64,000 bases of DNA. Source: CAYOWK01 sp964407665. GTDB taxonomy: Bacteria; Pseudomonadota; Alphaproteobacteria; Caulobacterales; Hyphomonadaceae. Below, piece after piece: positions 26,040 to 35,463 of this stretch. The stretch lies in the NCBI GenBank assembly GCA_964407665.1, contig CAYOWK010000003.1, positions 98,191 through 162,190 on the forward strand. The letters are read 5' to 3'. Position numbers and translations under genes: made by a program. Each line of letters opens with the position of its first letter. Position 1 is the first letter of the stretch. Below the pieces are notes generated by a model. It was not told where the DNA came from, made no database searches, and was given only the letters and a program-made list of their open reading frames with translations.

Positions 26040-27782
26040 TCAGGAAAGTTGCAGCGCGGCAAGGCGCGCATAGGCCCCCCCTGCTGCAATCAGCTCGTCA
26101 TGGCCGCCGCTCTCCACGATTCGCCCATTGTCGACAACGAAGATGCGGTCCGCCTTACGCACCGTGGCGAGTCGGTGTGCAATCACCAGAATGGTCCGGC
26201 TGCCGGCAAGTGAAGACAGCGCTGCCTGGATGCGGGTCTCACTTTCGGAATCGAGGGCGCTCGTCGCTTCGTCCAGCAGCAGGATCGGCGCTCGCGACAG
26301 CAGCGCGCGCGCAAGTGCGATCCGTTGACGCTGACCACCTGACAGGTTTCGCCCTGCCTCCCCGGCCCGGGTCTCCCAGCCCTGAGGCAGGCTGGCGATG
26401 AATTCGCAGCTCGCGGCAGCGGCAGCCGCCTCGATATCCTCGATGGACGCCCCCGGCCGGCCGAGCTCGATGTTCTGCCGGATCGTCGTGTCGAACAGGA
26501 AGGAGTCCTGTGAAACCAGCGCCATCTGCCGTCTGAGCGACGATAGTGTGATGTCTCGAACGTCGACGCCGTCGATACGCACGGCCCCTGCGCTCGTGTC
26601 GTACAGCCTCAGCAGCAGGTTGAAGACAGTGGATTTGCCGGCGCCGGACGGACCCACGAGAGCGACGGTCTGGCCTGCACGGACGCCAAATGTCAGGTCG
26701 GTCAGCACGGGCGAGCCGTCACTATAGGCAAACCCGACCGACTCGAACGCGATCTCGCCGGTTGCCGCCTCTATCTCTAGTGCTCGGGGCTTGTTTTTCA
26801 CCTGGATCGGCAGATCCATCACGCGGTAGACCCGTTCAGCGGCCGCGAGGCCTTCATTCAGAACAGAGTTGAGTGTCCCCAGCGCCCGCACCTCAGGGGA
26901 TGCGACAGCAATCGCCGTGATGAATCCGACCAGGTCTCCCACGGTCATCTCGCCGGTAAGGGCCCGCCAACCGGCAAACGCAAACAGGCCCGCCAGAGCC
27001 AGTCCGCCGATGACCTCGAGAAAGGGATCGACGAACGCCTTGGAGCGAAGGATCTTTAGGTAGAGCCGTGCACGATCCTCGAAGGCGCTGCGGGCGCGGT
27101 CCTGCTGGAAGCCTTCAAGGCCAAAGGCCTTCACCGTGCGTGCGCCCTGAAAGGCCTCGGTCAGAAGCGCCGTCATTTCGCCCGCCTGCTCCTGCGCCCG
27201 GCGTGACGTCTTCCGGATCCGCTCCCCCAGCTTGATGATGGGAAGGAAGGCGATCGGATAGGCGACCAGCAGGAACAGGGCGAGCGCCCAGTCTCTCGTG
27301 AACATGAAGATCAGCGCGGCGACCACCGTCAGTACGGATTTCGCGAGGTTGGACGCCACCCGCAGCGAGGCCTCGCGGACCAGCGTCATGTCGTTCGCGA
27401 ACTGGGAGACAAATTCGCCGGACGCATTGGCCTGCAGGGCCGCATAGTCTCCCCCGATCAAGCGGGTAAAGAGCGCATCCTGGAGATGGACAATCGCGCG
27501 CTGGACGCCATGATTGTTGGCCTGCGTCTGGGCGTACATCGCAATCGAGCGCACGACGACGAGGATGAGGATTGCGACGGGCGCGACCGTCATAACGCTG
27601 GCGTCGCCGTCCTTGAGCCAGTCCATGGCCCGCGCGGTGATGTCAGCGTAGCCATAGGCCGCAGCGGCAGCCAGCGCGGCCATCAGACCGCCAAGCAGGA
27701 ACCAGCGCCACTGTGGCGCAAGCCAGTCACGGAAGAACCGCGCAGCGTGACGGGGCGGGCTGGCGCTGGTGTCAGACGTCAT
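26040..27782 (-). CDS. ABC transporter, fused permease/ATPase (MsbA-like)
   Basis: A protein of 580 residues. Residues ~20-320 form the six-helix exporter domain; the ATPase follows with Walker A GPSGAGKST (~378), signature LSGGQRQRIALARALL, Walker B ILLLDEATSALD and an H-loop VIAHRLATV. Half-transporter length matches MsbA. It lies in an envelope block with waaA, lpxK and an lpxL-like gene, so a lipid A or lipid flippase role is the best inference, but type-I exporters are hard to separate by sequence. Eight bases from DUF4170 upstream. Confidence 0.88.
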   Translation of the reverse strand: MTSDTSASPPRHAARFFRDWLAPQWRWFLLGGLMAALAAAAAYGYADITARAMDWLKDGDASVMTVAPVAILILVVVRSIAMYAQTQANNHGVQRAIVHLQDALFTRLIGGDYAALQANASGEFVSQFANDMTLVREASLRVASNLAKSVLTVVAALIFMFTRDWALALFLLVAYPIAFLPIIKLGERIRKTSRRAQEQAGEMTALLTEAFQGARTVKAFGLEGFQQDRARSAFEDRARLYLKILRSKAFVDPFLEVIGGLALAGLFAFAGWRALTGEMTVGDLVGFITAIAVASPEVRALGTLNSVLNEGLAAAERVYRVMDLPIQVKNKPRALEIEAATGEIAFESVGFAYSDGSPVLTDLTFGVRAGQTVALVGPSGAGKSTVFNLLLRLYDTSAGAVRIDGVDVRDITLSSLRRQMALVSQDSFLFDTTIRQNIELGRPGASIEDIEAAAAAASCEFIASLPQGWETRAGEAGRNLSGGQRQRIALARALLSRAPILLLDEATSALDSESETRIQAALSSLAGSRTILVIAHRLATVRKADRIFVVDNGRIVESGGHDELIAAGGAYARLAALQLS

Positions 27783-27790
27783 TGGCCTGT

Positions 27791-28045
27791 TCAGGCCTTG
27801 TGCTCCCGGCCGGTACCGGGATCGAGCAGGCGGTGAGCGTGCAGGACGAAGAAGCGCATGTGCGCGTTGTCTACAGTCCGCTGGGCGGCCGACTTCCAGG
27901 CGTCGTACGCCGCCTTGTAGTTCGGAAACGCCCCCACAAACTCGACCTTGGAGAGGTCACGGAAAACTACGCCTGTTACATCCTTCAATTCGCCGCCGAT
28001 GACGAGGTGAAGAAGCTGGTGGTGTTCGGAGTGTTCATCGGACAT
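27791..28045 (-). CDS. DUF4170 protein
   Basis: A small protein of 84 residues that matches DUF4170 (HLVIGGELKDVTGVVFRD, FVGAFPNYKAAYDAW, NAHMRFFVLHAHRLLDP). DUF4170 is an alphaproteobacterial family of unknown function commonly sited beside cysQ and lipid A genes, as here. It is 21 bases downstream of cysQ and 8 bases upstream of the ABC transporter gene. Confidence 0.88.
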   Translation of the reverse strand: MSDEHSEHHQLLHLVIGGELKDVTGVVFRDLSKVEFVGAFPNYKAAYDAWKSAAQRTVDNAHMRFFVLHAHRLLDPGTGREHKA

Positions 28046-28066
28046 GAGGACGTCGCCCGCCGGGTT

Positions 28067-28891
28067 TCACTGGGGGCGAGGAACCGCCCGGAGGCTGTCC
28101 AATAGCAGGGGGTGAAGTGATTCACCAGCGGCTGCGAGCCCGTGATGCGTCAGACCCGGCCGGTTGAACACAATCCGCTCCTCCGAAAGGTCCGTCGCAA
28201 TCCCGCCTGCCTCATGTAGAATCACCGCTGCCGCTGCGAGATCCCAGTCCGCCTTTGGACCCGTGGACAGCACCGCATCCCAGCGGCCTGCAGCGACAAG
28301 CGCCACCCGGTACGCGATGCTGTTGGGCGCGCCCTGCATTATAACCACGTCTGGCAGTTGTGACGTAACGGCTCGCGCCAGCCGGTCGGGACGCAATATA
28401 AGGCGCGCGGACGCAACAGCCTCGGTCTGCGAGCATCGAATCGGCTGCCCGTTCAGCCACGCGCCGCAGCCGTGGCTCGCCCAGAACAGTTCGCCGGTCA
28501 TCGGGTTGAACAGGGCCCCGATCACGGGGACCCCGCCCTGCGTTCGCGCTATCGAGATACAGAAGCCCGGTTTGCCTTCCATGAAGGCCCGCGTTCCGTC
28601 GATGGGATCGACTATGAAGACTCGTTCTGCACCACGGCTGGCGGGACAGTCGGGCGTCTCCTCGGACAGCCAGCCATAGTCAGGCCGTGCTCCGATCAGC
28701 CTGTTGTGCACCAGGTCATTTACGGCAATGTCGGCCTCGGTCACCGGGTTGCCTGGTAACTTGTCCCAGGCGCGGGCCCCGCGCCTCATCCACCACAGCG
28801 CAAGGTCCCCTGCTTCCCTTGCCGTGTCGATCAGAAGGTCGAGGTCGGCTGCAAGGTTGGCGTTAGCGTCCGGCAAGCGCCAGCCCGTCAA
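28067..28891 (-). CDS. cysQ: 3'(2'),5'-bisphosphate nucleotidase CysQ-like (inositol monophosphatase family)
   Basis: A protein of 274 residues. Metal-binding motifs of the family are present: GNPVTEADIAVND, WLSEETPD, DPIDGTRAFMEG and WDLAAAAVILHEAGG. CysQ recycles adenosine 3',5'-bisphosphate from sulfate assimilation; related inositol-phosphatase functions cannot be excluded. The start overlaps the end of pmbA by 29 bases, and DUF4170 follows. Confidence 0.88.
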   Translation of the reverse strand: MTGWRLPDANANLAADLDLLIDTAREAGDLALWWMRRGARAWDKLPGNPVTEADIAVNDLVHNRLIGARPDYGWLSEETPDCPASRGAERVFIVDPIDGTRAFMEGKPGFCISIARTQGGVPVIGALFNPMTGELFWASHGCGAWLNGQPIRCSQTEAVASARLILRPDRLARAVTSQLPDVVIMQGAPNSIAYRVALVAAGRWDAVLSTGPKADWDLAAAAVILHEAGGIATDLSEERIVFNRPGLTHHGLAAAGESLHPLLLDSLRAVPRPQ

Positions 28892-30200
28892 TCAGAAGAC
28901 TGGGAGCGTTGGACGACCCCCGGATTTCAAGATCTGAACCCGGGATTGCGCGCGCGAACATGGATGGCAGATCCCCGGCTACCGTCACCTCGGAGACAGG
29001 ATAGGCGACCACGCCATTCTCGAACCAGAACCCGGAGACACCGACAGAGTAATCGCCCGTATTCGGGTTAAGGGACGGACCAAACATGTCCGTTACCAGC
29101 AGGCCGGATCCCGCATCCGCCATCAACTCGGCAGGCGTACGCGAACCGGCTTCGATCTCGGTGTTCGATGTTGACACCCCGGGCGGATCGCCAAATCCCA
29201 TGCTCGAAAATCCGTTGGGCATCAGGCCAAGCTGGCGCGAGGAAGGCCCGTTGAGCAGCCACTGGGTGAGAACGCCATCGTCAATCAGAAGGGTTCGCTT
29301 GACCGGCCTGCCCTCCCCGTCGAAGGCCCGTGAACCGAACCCTCCGATCCTCAGCGGATCATCGACAATGTTGACGCCTTTCGCGAAGACCTGCTGACCC
29401 ATTCTCTCTTTGAGGAACGAGACGCCACGCGCGACGGCTGGTCCGGAGATCGCGCCGATGAAGGCGCCCAGCAGGCGGCTGGACAGCCGTCTGTCAAAGA
29501 TGACTGCAGCCGTGCAGCTGTCGATCTTGCGCGCGCCAAGCCTCGCAGCAGCCCGCTCGCCTGCAACACGCCCGATCTCGCTGGCCTCAGGCAGCCGTGC
29601 GCGACGACGTTCGGAGCGCGAGTCGTAGTCCCGCTCCATGGCGCCATCCCGTTCGGCGATAGCCACCACGGAGATCGAGGACATTCCAGATGTCCTGCTG
29701 GCCAGAAAGCCGTTCGACGCGGCGACAGACGAATTTGAGCGGCTCCATCCGGATCCCGCGTGGCTGATCTGCTTGACCCCGGGGATGGCCAGCGCCGCTG
29801 CCTCGCCTTCGCGCCCGCGACGCTCCAGCTCTGCCGCATCGGGAGTGTCGTCACAGTCCAGCTCGAGATTGATACGGCTAACGGCCAGTTCGTCCGGCCC
29901 CGGAATGCCGCAGTACTTATCCTCGGGCGCGGCGCGGGCCATTGCCACCACCCGCTCCGCCAGGCCTTCCAGCCCGGCCGGCGACAGGTCCGTGCCCGAG
30001 ACATGCGCCTGGCGTTGTCCGACCAGCGCGCGAAGGGCGACACCCCTGGATTCTTCCCGCTCGACGCTTTCGAGTTCGCCTTGTCGGACCTCAACGGAAA
30101 GGCCGGACGACTCCGACAGCCGCGCATCGGCGGCGTCAGCTCCCGCCCGTCTGGCTTTTTCGATCAGTGAAAGGACGATGTCTTCGGAGGTCTGGGTCAT
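28863..30200 (-). CDS. pmbA: TldD/PmbA family metalloprotease subunit
   Basis: A protein of 445 residues with PmbA landmarks: RQGELESVEREESRGVALR near residue 40, DNPLRIGG-like region VDDPLRIGGFGSRAFDGEG, SSRQLGLMPNG and GLLVTDMFGP. TldD and PmbA (TldE) together form a protease that processes small peptides; the TldD partner is not in this window. First of the pmbA-cysQ-DUF4170-ABC run on the minus strand. Confidence 0.92.
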   Translation of the reverse strand: MTQTSEDIVLSLIEKARRAGADAADARLSESSGLSVEVRQGELESVEREESRGVALRALVGQRQAHVSGTDLSPAGLEGLAERVVAMARAAPEDKYCGIPGPDELAVSRINLELDCDDTPDAAELERRGREGEAAALAIPGVKQISHAGSGWSRSNSSVAASNGFLASRTSGMSSISVVAIAERDGAMERDYDSRSERRRARLPEASEIGRVAGERAAARLGARKIDSCTAAVIFDRRLSSRLLGAFIGAISGPAVARGVSFLKERMGQQVFAKGVNIVDDPLRIGGFGSRAFDGEGRPVKRTLLIDDGVLTQWLLNGPSSRQLGLMPNGFSSMGFGDPPGVSTSNTEIEAGSRTPAELMADAGSGLLVTDMFGPSLNPNTGDYSVGVSGFWFENGVVAYPVSEVTVAGDLPSMFARAIPGSDLEIRGSSNAPSLLIDGLALAGR

Positions 30201-30279
30201 GAGCCCTTATGTAAGACGCAAGAGGCGCCCGCAACAATGCAGGCGCCTCCCGAAGTTCTCGAATGGTTGCAGATAAGCG

Positions 30280-30567
30280 CTACTTCGCCCGGCCGTCCGG
30301 CAGACGGTCGTTGATGTCGTCACGGATATCCAGGAGCGTGACCAGAAGGCCGCAAAGGATGGTCGCGACGAACCAGCCGCCGATCAGACCGGACACGATG
30401 GCGAGCGCCGCTTCCCCCGAAGCGTTGAGCCGGCTTCCAGTCAGGTCGTGAAAGACCCCATTGACGTCAGCACGCTGCAGGTATGCGCCAAAAGCATAGA
30501 TCGCAATGATCGCGAAGTACGCGATGTAGACGATCATGCGAAAGCTGTTGATGATGAAGATCTTCAT
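30280..30567 (-). CDS. Small two-span membrane protein
   Basis: About 95 residues. Start ATG 30567 has GGAGGGG 6 bases upstream; the open frame extends to 30711 without a better site. Two predicted membrane spans (MIVYIAYFAIIAIYAFGAYL and IVSGLIGGWFVATILCGLLV) are separated by a short polar loop, followed by an acidic/basic tail (DIRDDINDRLPDG). No family recognised. It lies between the phosphatase and pmbA genes on the same strand. Confidence 0.65.
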   Translation of the reverse strand: MKIFIINSFRMIVYIAYFAIIAIYAFGAYLQRADVNGVFHDLTGSRLNASGEAALAIVSGLIGGWFVATILCGLLVTLLDIRDDINDRLPDGRAK

Positions 30568-30665
30568 GCCTAACCCCTCCACTATACGGACGCTGTCTTG
30601 TAGCCGCCCGCCGCGCCGAAAGCGATGCAAGGTTTCACGAAAGCGCCTCCAACGGAAGACGGCGG

Positions 30666-31334
30666 CTATTCGCGGCGCAGGAGCTGGTCGAGATTGAGCT
30701 TTCCGCGCCACTCCTCAAGGAAGCGGCGCTTGAGCGCCGGTCCGTCATAGGCCGTCTGCACCCAGTCCATGAAGGATAGCCCCGCAGACTCGCCTTCCTT
30801 TAGGTAAGTCTTGAAAAAGTAATCGAGGACCCCCGTCTTGCCGGCCTCGATGTGCAGATACTTGAATGACAGCTGCTCCATGGCCTCCCGTATGGGCAAG
30901 CCCTGCCGAAAATGCATATAGAGCGTCGACATGATACCAGCCCTGTCCGCGCCTGACTTGCAGTGCATCAATGCCGGATACGCAATTGTATCAAAAAGCG
31001 TTTTGGAATCGGCAATCGCGGCCGGGGTCATCGTGTCCCGCGAGTAGACCTTGAAGTCCACGAGACGGATGCCGTGAAGCTCGCAGGCCTCCTTCTCAAG
31101 AAGGTAATAGCCTTTGTCGCTGGTCCCACGCAGGTTGATGATGGTCTGTATGCCTAGCTCGGTGCGATATCGGGCAATCTGCTCGGGTGACGGCTGGTTG
31201 GCCCGCCACATCTCCGGGGAGATCTGATGCAGATTGCGGAATCTGGCCCTTAGGAAGCCATGGTCCCCCCAGACGAGTTCGTTTCTGGCCCGCCGGCGTC
31301 CCTCAGGGGTGGCAATATCTATAGTTTCCGTCAT
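30666..31334 (-). CDS. Dual-specificity/tyrosine-type phosphatase
   Basis: A protein of 222 residues with a P-loop phosphatase signature MHCKSGADRAG (C-X5-R) around residue 125 and an upstream TIINLRG strand. Family members act on phosphoproteins or on lipid phosphates. Its place next to lipid A genes makes an envelope lipid substrate possible, but that is inference. Divergent from the DUF374 gene, with about 100 bases between them. Confidence 0.85.
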   Translation of the reverse strand: MTETIDIATPEGRRRARNELVWGDHGFLRARFRNLHQISPEMWRANQPSPEQIARYRTELGIQTIINLRGTSDKGYYLLEKEACELHGIRLVDFKVYSRDTMTPAAIADSKTLFDTIAYPALMHCKSGADRAGIMSTLYMHFRQGLPIREAMEQLSFKYLHIEAGKTGVLDYFFKTYLKEGESAGLSFMDWVQTAYDGPALKRRFLEEWRGKLNLDQLLRRE

Positions 31335-31438
31335 TCGCTTCCTGCTGGCGAGAGCGCTAGAACCAATGCGATTCGGCCGTTGCAGTTTGCGCGCAAGCCA
31401 CGACTGGCGAGCCCCTGTCGGGAGAGTATAAGCGCGGC

Positions 31439-32215
31439 ATGTTCAAGCGTCTCGCAAAGTCCCCAGTTGTTCCTTACGTCCTGGGCACATTCTTCTGGGC
31501 CTATATGGCGCTCCTCTCTCGCACAATCCGCTGGAAGGTCGAGGGCCTCGAACACGCGCAGGCCGCCTGGGAAAGCGATGCGCCCGCTATTGCTGCCTCC
31601 TGGCACTCCCGCATTCTGCTGCTTCCCGCGCTGAAGCTTCGTTTTGCGAAGCCCTGGCGGAAACGTTCGCTCAAGCCCGGTATGCTGATCTCGGCGTCTC
31701 GGGATGGCGAGTTTGGCGACCGCTCGGGCCGTCTTCTCGGTCTGCACCCCATCCGGGGCTCCAGCGCCAACAAGAACAAGTCCAAGGACAAGCGCAGCTT
31801 TGCCGGCGCGAGGGAGGCGCTCGCCTACCTTCAGAAAGGCGCTCTCGTCTGCATCACGGTGGACGGTCCCCGCGGCCCTGCAGAGGCGGTTGGTATGGGG
31901 CCGATCCGTCTGGCCCAGCAGGTCGGCGCTCCCATCCTCATATTCGGCGTCTCTGCAGCCGGCCGCCGTCTGGACACCTGGGACCGCTTCCTGGCCCCGG
32001 GTCTGTTCGCTCGCGGCGCCGCAGTCTTTGGCGGCCTCGTCCCTACATCCCGCTCGATGGACAGCGAAACCCTGAGGCTGGAAGTCGAGGAGCGGCTCAG
32101 GGCCGCCACGGCCCGGGCCGATGAGTTGTGCGGAATCGCACCATCCTACCAGCCTGAGATGCCCCTCGACCTCGAGACTGTCACTCCGGAAACGACCACC
32201 CGGAGCGCGCATTGA
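31439..32215 (+). CDS. DUF374 lysophospholipid acyltransferase-like protein
   Basis: A protein of 258 residues. DUF374 features: AASWHSRILLLP (catalytic His region), SRDGEF and HPIRGSSANK, followed by VCITVDGPRGPAE and AQQVGAPI. This LPLAT-superfamily protein precedes waaA in many alphaproteobacteria. It is the first gene of the DUF374-waaA-lpxK-lpxL-like operon; its TGA overlaps the TTG start of waaA. Confidence 0.9.
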   Translation: MFKRLAKSPVVPYVLGTFFWAYMALLSRTIRWKVEGLEHAQAAWESDAPAIAASWHSRILLLPALKLRFAKPWRKRSLKPGMLISASRDGEFGDRSGRLLGLHPIRGSSANKNKSKDKRSFAGAREALAYLQKGALVCITVDGPRGPAEAVGMGPIRLAQQVGAPILIFGVSAAGRRLDTWDRFLAPGLFARGAAVFGGLVPTSRSMDSETLRLEVEERLRAATARADELCGIAPSYQPEMPLDLETVTPETTTRSAH

Positions 32216-33492
32216 CTCTTGGCCTCTCCCTGTATGACGCCGCGACCCGGATCCTCGAGCCTGCAGCGCCATTGATCCTCCGCAGCCGCCTGAAGGCAGG
32301 CAAGGAACGCGCTGACCGAATGAGCGAGCGACTTGGCCGGACCAGCCACGCCCGCCCTGCTGGTCCCCTCGTCTGGATGCATGGAGCGAGCGTCGGCGAA
32401 TGCCGCCTGCTGCTCGACATGTTCGCCCGACTGAAGGCCCAGGCGCCGCATGTGTCGGGTCTGATAACCTCCCAGACCCTGACGGCCGCCGACATGATCG
32501 CCGCCGCCGGACTCGCCGACCTGAAGCACCAGATGGCGCCAATCGACGCGCCGGGCCCGGTGAACCGCTTTCTCGACCATTGGCGTCCCGATGCCGCCGT
32601 TTTTGCTGAAGGTGAAATCTGGCCCAACCTTCTGCTTGGCCTGAAGGCAAGGAGGATCCCTGCAATTCTCGCCAATGCTCGCCTCACGGAGCGCTCGCTC
32701 CAGTCCTGGCAACGCCGCCGGGACGCCGCCCGGAAAATTTTCTCCGCCTTTGACTTCATCGGGGCCGCCGACACCGCGACGCAAACTGGACTCTCCCGCA
32801 TTCTCGATCGGGAGATCACGGCGGTCGGCAACCTCAAATTGCTCGGGAAGGTCGAGCCTGCCGACCCGGTCGTCGCCTCGAACTGGCTCGCCGCACTCGG
32901 TCGCCGACCCGTTTGCGTCGCCGCATCCACCCATCCCGGAGAGGACATCATAGCTCTGGAGGCATTTGCGACGGTCCGCCAAAACGTACCGGCTGCTCTG
33001 CTGATCATCGCACCGCGGCACCCTGCCCGTGGCGGTTCGATCCGCGACCTTGCCCTCACCAGAGGCTTTGCCGCCCAGCTTCGGTCGCAGGACCGGGATG
33101 CTCCGCTGCCGATGGTGGAGGTGCTTGTGGCAGACACTCTCGGCGAACTGCCGCTCTGGTACGCAATTGGACCAGCCGTCTTCCTTGGCGGCGCAAGCGT
33201 GTCTGACGTAGGCGGTCACAACCCGGTTGAGCCGCTGACTCTCGGTCGCCCCGTCATGTCCGGTCCGCACGGCTTCAATTTCAGGGAGATCTTTGACGCC
33301 TTGCAGCAGCGCGGCCTCGTGACGATCGGCGAGTCATCCGCGGACCTCGCACGCTACTGGCGGGATGCGCTGGAGGCGCCGCCAACCGGCGATCTCGAAC
33401 GCCTGAACACCTTTCTGGAGAGCGCCCGGCAGCCCTACGACCAGACTCTCGCCGCCATCCTCAGCCGCCTGCCGAACTCCGCCCATGCGTGA
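32212..33492 (+). CDS. waaA: 3-deoxy-D-manno-octulosonic acid transferase
   Basis: A protein of 426 residues. Landmarks of KDO transferase (GT30): WMHGASVGECRLL, EGEIWPNLL, LANARLTERS and GGHNPVEPLTLGRP. It transfers KDO to lipid IVA at the cytoplasmic face of the inner membrane. The start is an unusual TTG overlapping the preceding stop (TTGA), and the end overlaps lpxK by 8 bases. Confidence 0.95.
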   Translation: MTLGLSLYDAATRILEPAAPLILRSRLKAGKERADRMSERLGRTSHARPAGPLVWMHGASVGECRLLLDMFARLKAQAPHVSGLITSQTLTAADMIAAAGLADLKHQMAPIDAPGPVNRFLDHWRPDAAVFAEGEIWPNLLLGLKARRIPAILANARLTERSLQSWQRRRDAARKIFSAFDFIGAADTATQTGLSRILDREITAVGNLKLLGKVEPADPVVASNWLAALGRRPVCVAASTHPGEDIIALEAFATVRQNVPAALLIIAPRHPARGGSIRDLALTRGFAAQLRSQDRDAPLPMVEVLVADTLGELPLWYAIGPAVFLGGASVSDVGGHNPVEPLTLGRPVMSGPHGFNFREIFDALQQRGLVTIGESSADLARYWRDALEAPPTGDLERLNTFLESARQPYDQTLAAILSRLPNSAHA

Positions 33493-34486
33493 GCCGCACT
33501 TCTGGCGCGACCTTCCGAAAGGCTCACGCGCGTCGGCTCCGCTGACGCGCTTCCTCCTGTCGCCCCTTGCCGCGATCTATGCCGCGATGGGCCGCAGACG
33601 GATCGAGCGGGCGGTCGCCATTGACGCTGGACTACCGGTCATCTGTGTCGGCAACCTGACCCTCGGCGGCGCGGGCAAGACGCCGGTCTCCGCCGCGATC
33701 CGCGCGGAACTGGTGTCTAGAGGCCTGCGTGCAGCTACTCTCTCCCGCGGATATGGCGGCAGCCTCGCCGGCCCTGTGCATGTAGATCCGTCCAGCCACA
33801 CCGCCAGCGAGACCGGCGACGAGCCGCTGATGCTGGCGGCGACGGGCGAAGCCTGGATCAGCCGGGACCGGCCTGCCGGAGCCACCACCATGCGCGAAGC
33901 CGGCGTCGACGTTGTCATCATGGATGACGGCCACCAGAATCCTGACCTCGTAAAGACCGGCTCCATCATAGTGATCGATGCTGCCGAGCCGTTCGGAAAC
34001 GGACATGTGTTTCCAAAAGGGCCGCTGCGTGAGCCGGTGCCGCGCGGACTCTCACGGGCAGATGCCGTGGTCCTGATGGGAGACGGAGACATTCCCGCAG
34101 ATGTGGCGGCCAGTGGCGTCGAGGTGCTGCGCGCCCGGCTGGCTCCAGTTGCACTGCCCGCTCCCGGCGCCTATGTGGCGTTTGCCGGTATCGGTCGGCC
34201 ACAACGCTTCTTCGACTCTCTCGCCGCCATGCCGGGCGTCACGCTGGCGGACGCCGTACCCTTTCCGGACCACTACATGTATTCGCCCTCTGACCTGTCC
34301 TACCTGACGAAACTGGCCGCAGAGCGCGGCCCTGCCAGGCTCATGACGACATCGAAGGATCATGTGCGGCTGCCGCCGGCCATGCGCGCGTCCGTCGCCG
34401 TCCTGCCTGTCCAGGCCCAGTTCGAGGATCCGGCTGCCGTTGGCGCGCTTGTTGATCGCCTGCTTGCCCGGAGACTTGCATCGTGA
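33485..34486 (+). CDS. lpxK: Tetraacyldisaccharide 4'-kinase
   Basis: A protein of 333 residues with LpxK features: GNLTLGGAGKTPVSAAI (Walker A near residue 57), SRGYGG, GDEPLMLA, VIMDDGHQNP, and the C-terminal PDHYMYSPSDL. It phosphorylates the lipid A precursor at the 4' position. It overlaps waaA upstream and the acyltransferase downstream (GTGA). Confidence 0.95.
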   Translation: MREPHFWRDLPKGSRASAPLTRFLLSPLAAIYAAMGRRRIERAVAIDAGLPVICVGNLTLGGAGKTPVSAAIRAELVSRGLRAATLSRGYGGSLAGPVHVDPSSHTASETGDEPLMLAATGEAWISRDRPAGATTMREAGVDVVIMDDGHQNPDLVKTGSIIVIDAAEPFGNGHVFPKGPLREPVPRGLSRADAVVLMGDGDIPADVAASGVEVLRARLAPVALPAPGAYVAFAGIGRPQRFFDSLAAMPGVTLADAVPFPDHYMYSPSDLSYLTKLAAERGPARLMTTSKDHVRLPPAMRASVAVLPVQAQFEDPAAVGALVDRLLARRLAS

Positions 34487-35460
34487 GCGACAGGGACCAG
34501 CTGCCCGAGGCCGGGCGCTATATCCGCAGACTGCATGTCGACAAAGTGGCGACCCCGGCCCAGCGCTTCCTCTGGCAGGTTGAGGCCTTCGCGTGGGACT
34601 GGGTCTACTGGAAGCCGGTCTCCGCGATGAGCATCGAACAGGCTTCGAACTTCGGCGCCAACCTGTTCGCGAAGCTCGGTCCTCTTACGTCCGCCAATCG
34701 CACGATGCTTCGCAATCTGCGCATGGTCTTCCCCGACTGGGACGAGCAGAAAATCAGCGAGACCGCCAACGGCGCCTGGCGGACCTTCGGCCACATCGCC
34801 GGTGAAATGCCGCATCTGTCGAAGATGAAACCCTACGTCGAGAACAGCCGGATCGAGGTCGTCAATGCGGAGCGGCTGCATGAGCTGAGAGAGACCGGCA
34901 AACCCGCGGTCATCATCAGCGGACACTTTTCCAGCTGGGAAGCGCTGGGCTCCGCGATATGCAACGCCCCGCTGGATGCGCAGATCACCTACCGGCCCGC
35001 CAACAATCCGCACATCGACCGCCGCCTCAACGACATGCGCAACGCTTACGGCATCAAGGTGCTGACACCCAAAGGCGCCGGCACGCGCGACCTCGTTCGC
35101 GCGCTCAGCAAGGGTAAGCCGATCGGCCTGATGAACGATCAGAAGTTCAACGAGGGCATTGCTGTGCCCTTCTTCGGCTACGACGCCATGACCGCTCCAG
35201 GCCCCACGCGGCTCGCCATGAAGTTCAACGCCCCGCTCGTGCCGATCTCGACGGTGCGCACGGGCCCTGCCCGCTACCGGGTCACGATCCACGACGACAT
35301 CTGGCCGGAGACCGGTCCGGACGAGGACGCCGCAATCTTCGCGACCGTGCTGAAGATCAACCAGTTCGTCGAAGCCCGCATCCGCGAGCATCCCGACCAG
35401 TGGTTCTGGATGCACAATCGCTGGCCGAAGGACGCCTGGCGCGCCGCAGGCGTGATGTAG
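34483..35460 (+). CDS. LpxL/HtrB-family lipid A acyltransferase
   Basis: A protein of 325 residues starting at GTG 34483, which overlaps the lpxK stop. Acyltransferase motifs: IISGHFSSWEALG (H-X4-E in place of the more usual H-X4-D), GIKVLTPKGAGTRDLVRAL, GLMNDQKFNEG and the C-terminal PDQWFWMHNRWPK. It adds the secondary acyl chain in lipid A. Last gene of the operon; a convergent DUF1801 gene ends 3 bases beyond. Confidence 0.92.
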   Translation: MSDRDQLPEAGRYIRRLHVDKVATPAQRFLWQVEAFAWDWVYWKPVSAMSIEQASNFGANLFAKLGPLTSANRTMLRNLRMVFPDWDEQKISETANGAWRTFGHIAGEMPHLSKMKPYVENSRIEVVNAERLHELRETGKPAVIISGHFSSWEALGSAICNAPLDAQITYRPANNPHIDRRLNDMRNAYGIKVLTPKGAGTRDLVRALSKGKPIGLMNDQKFNEGIAVPFFGYDAMTAPGPTRLAMKFNAPLVPISTVRTGPARYRVTIHDDIWPETGPDEDAAIFATVLKINQFVEARIREHPDQWFWMHNRWPKDAWRAAGVM

Positions 35461-35463
35461 GGC

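Noticed and set aside
31331..33270. Long minus-strand open frames opposite DUF374 and waaA
   Set aside because: No homology-like motifs; the plus-strand genes have complete family signatures.
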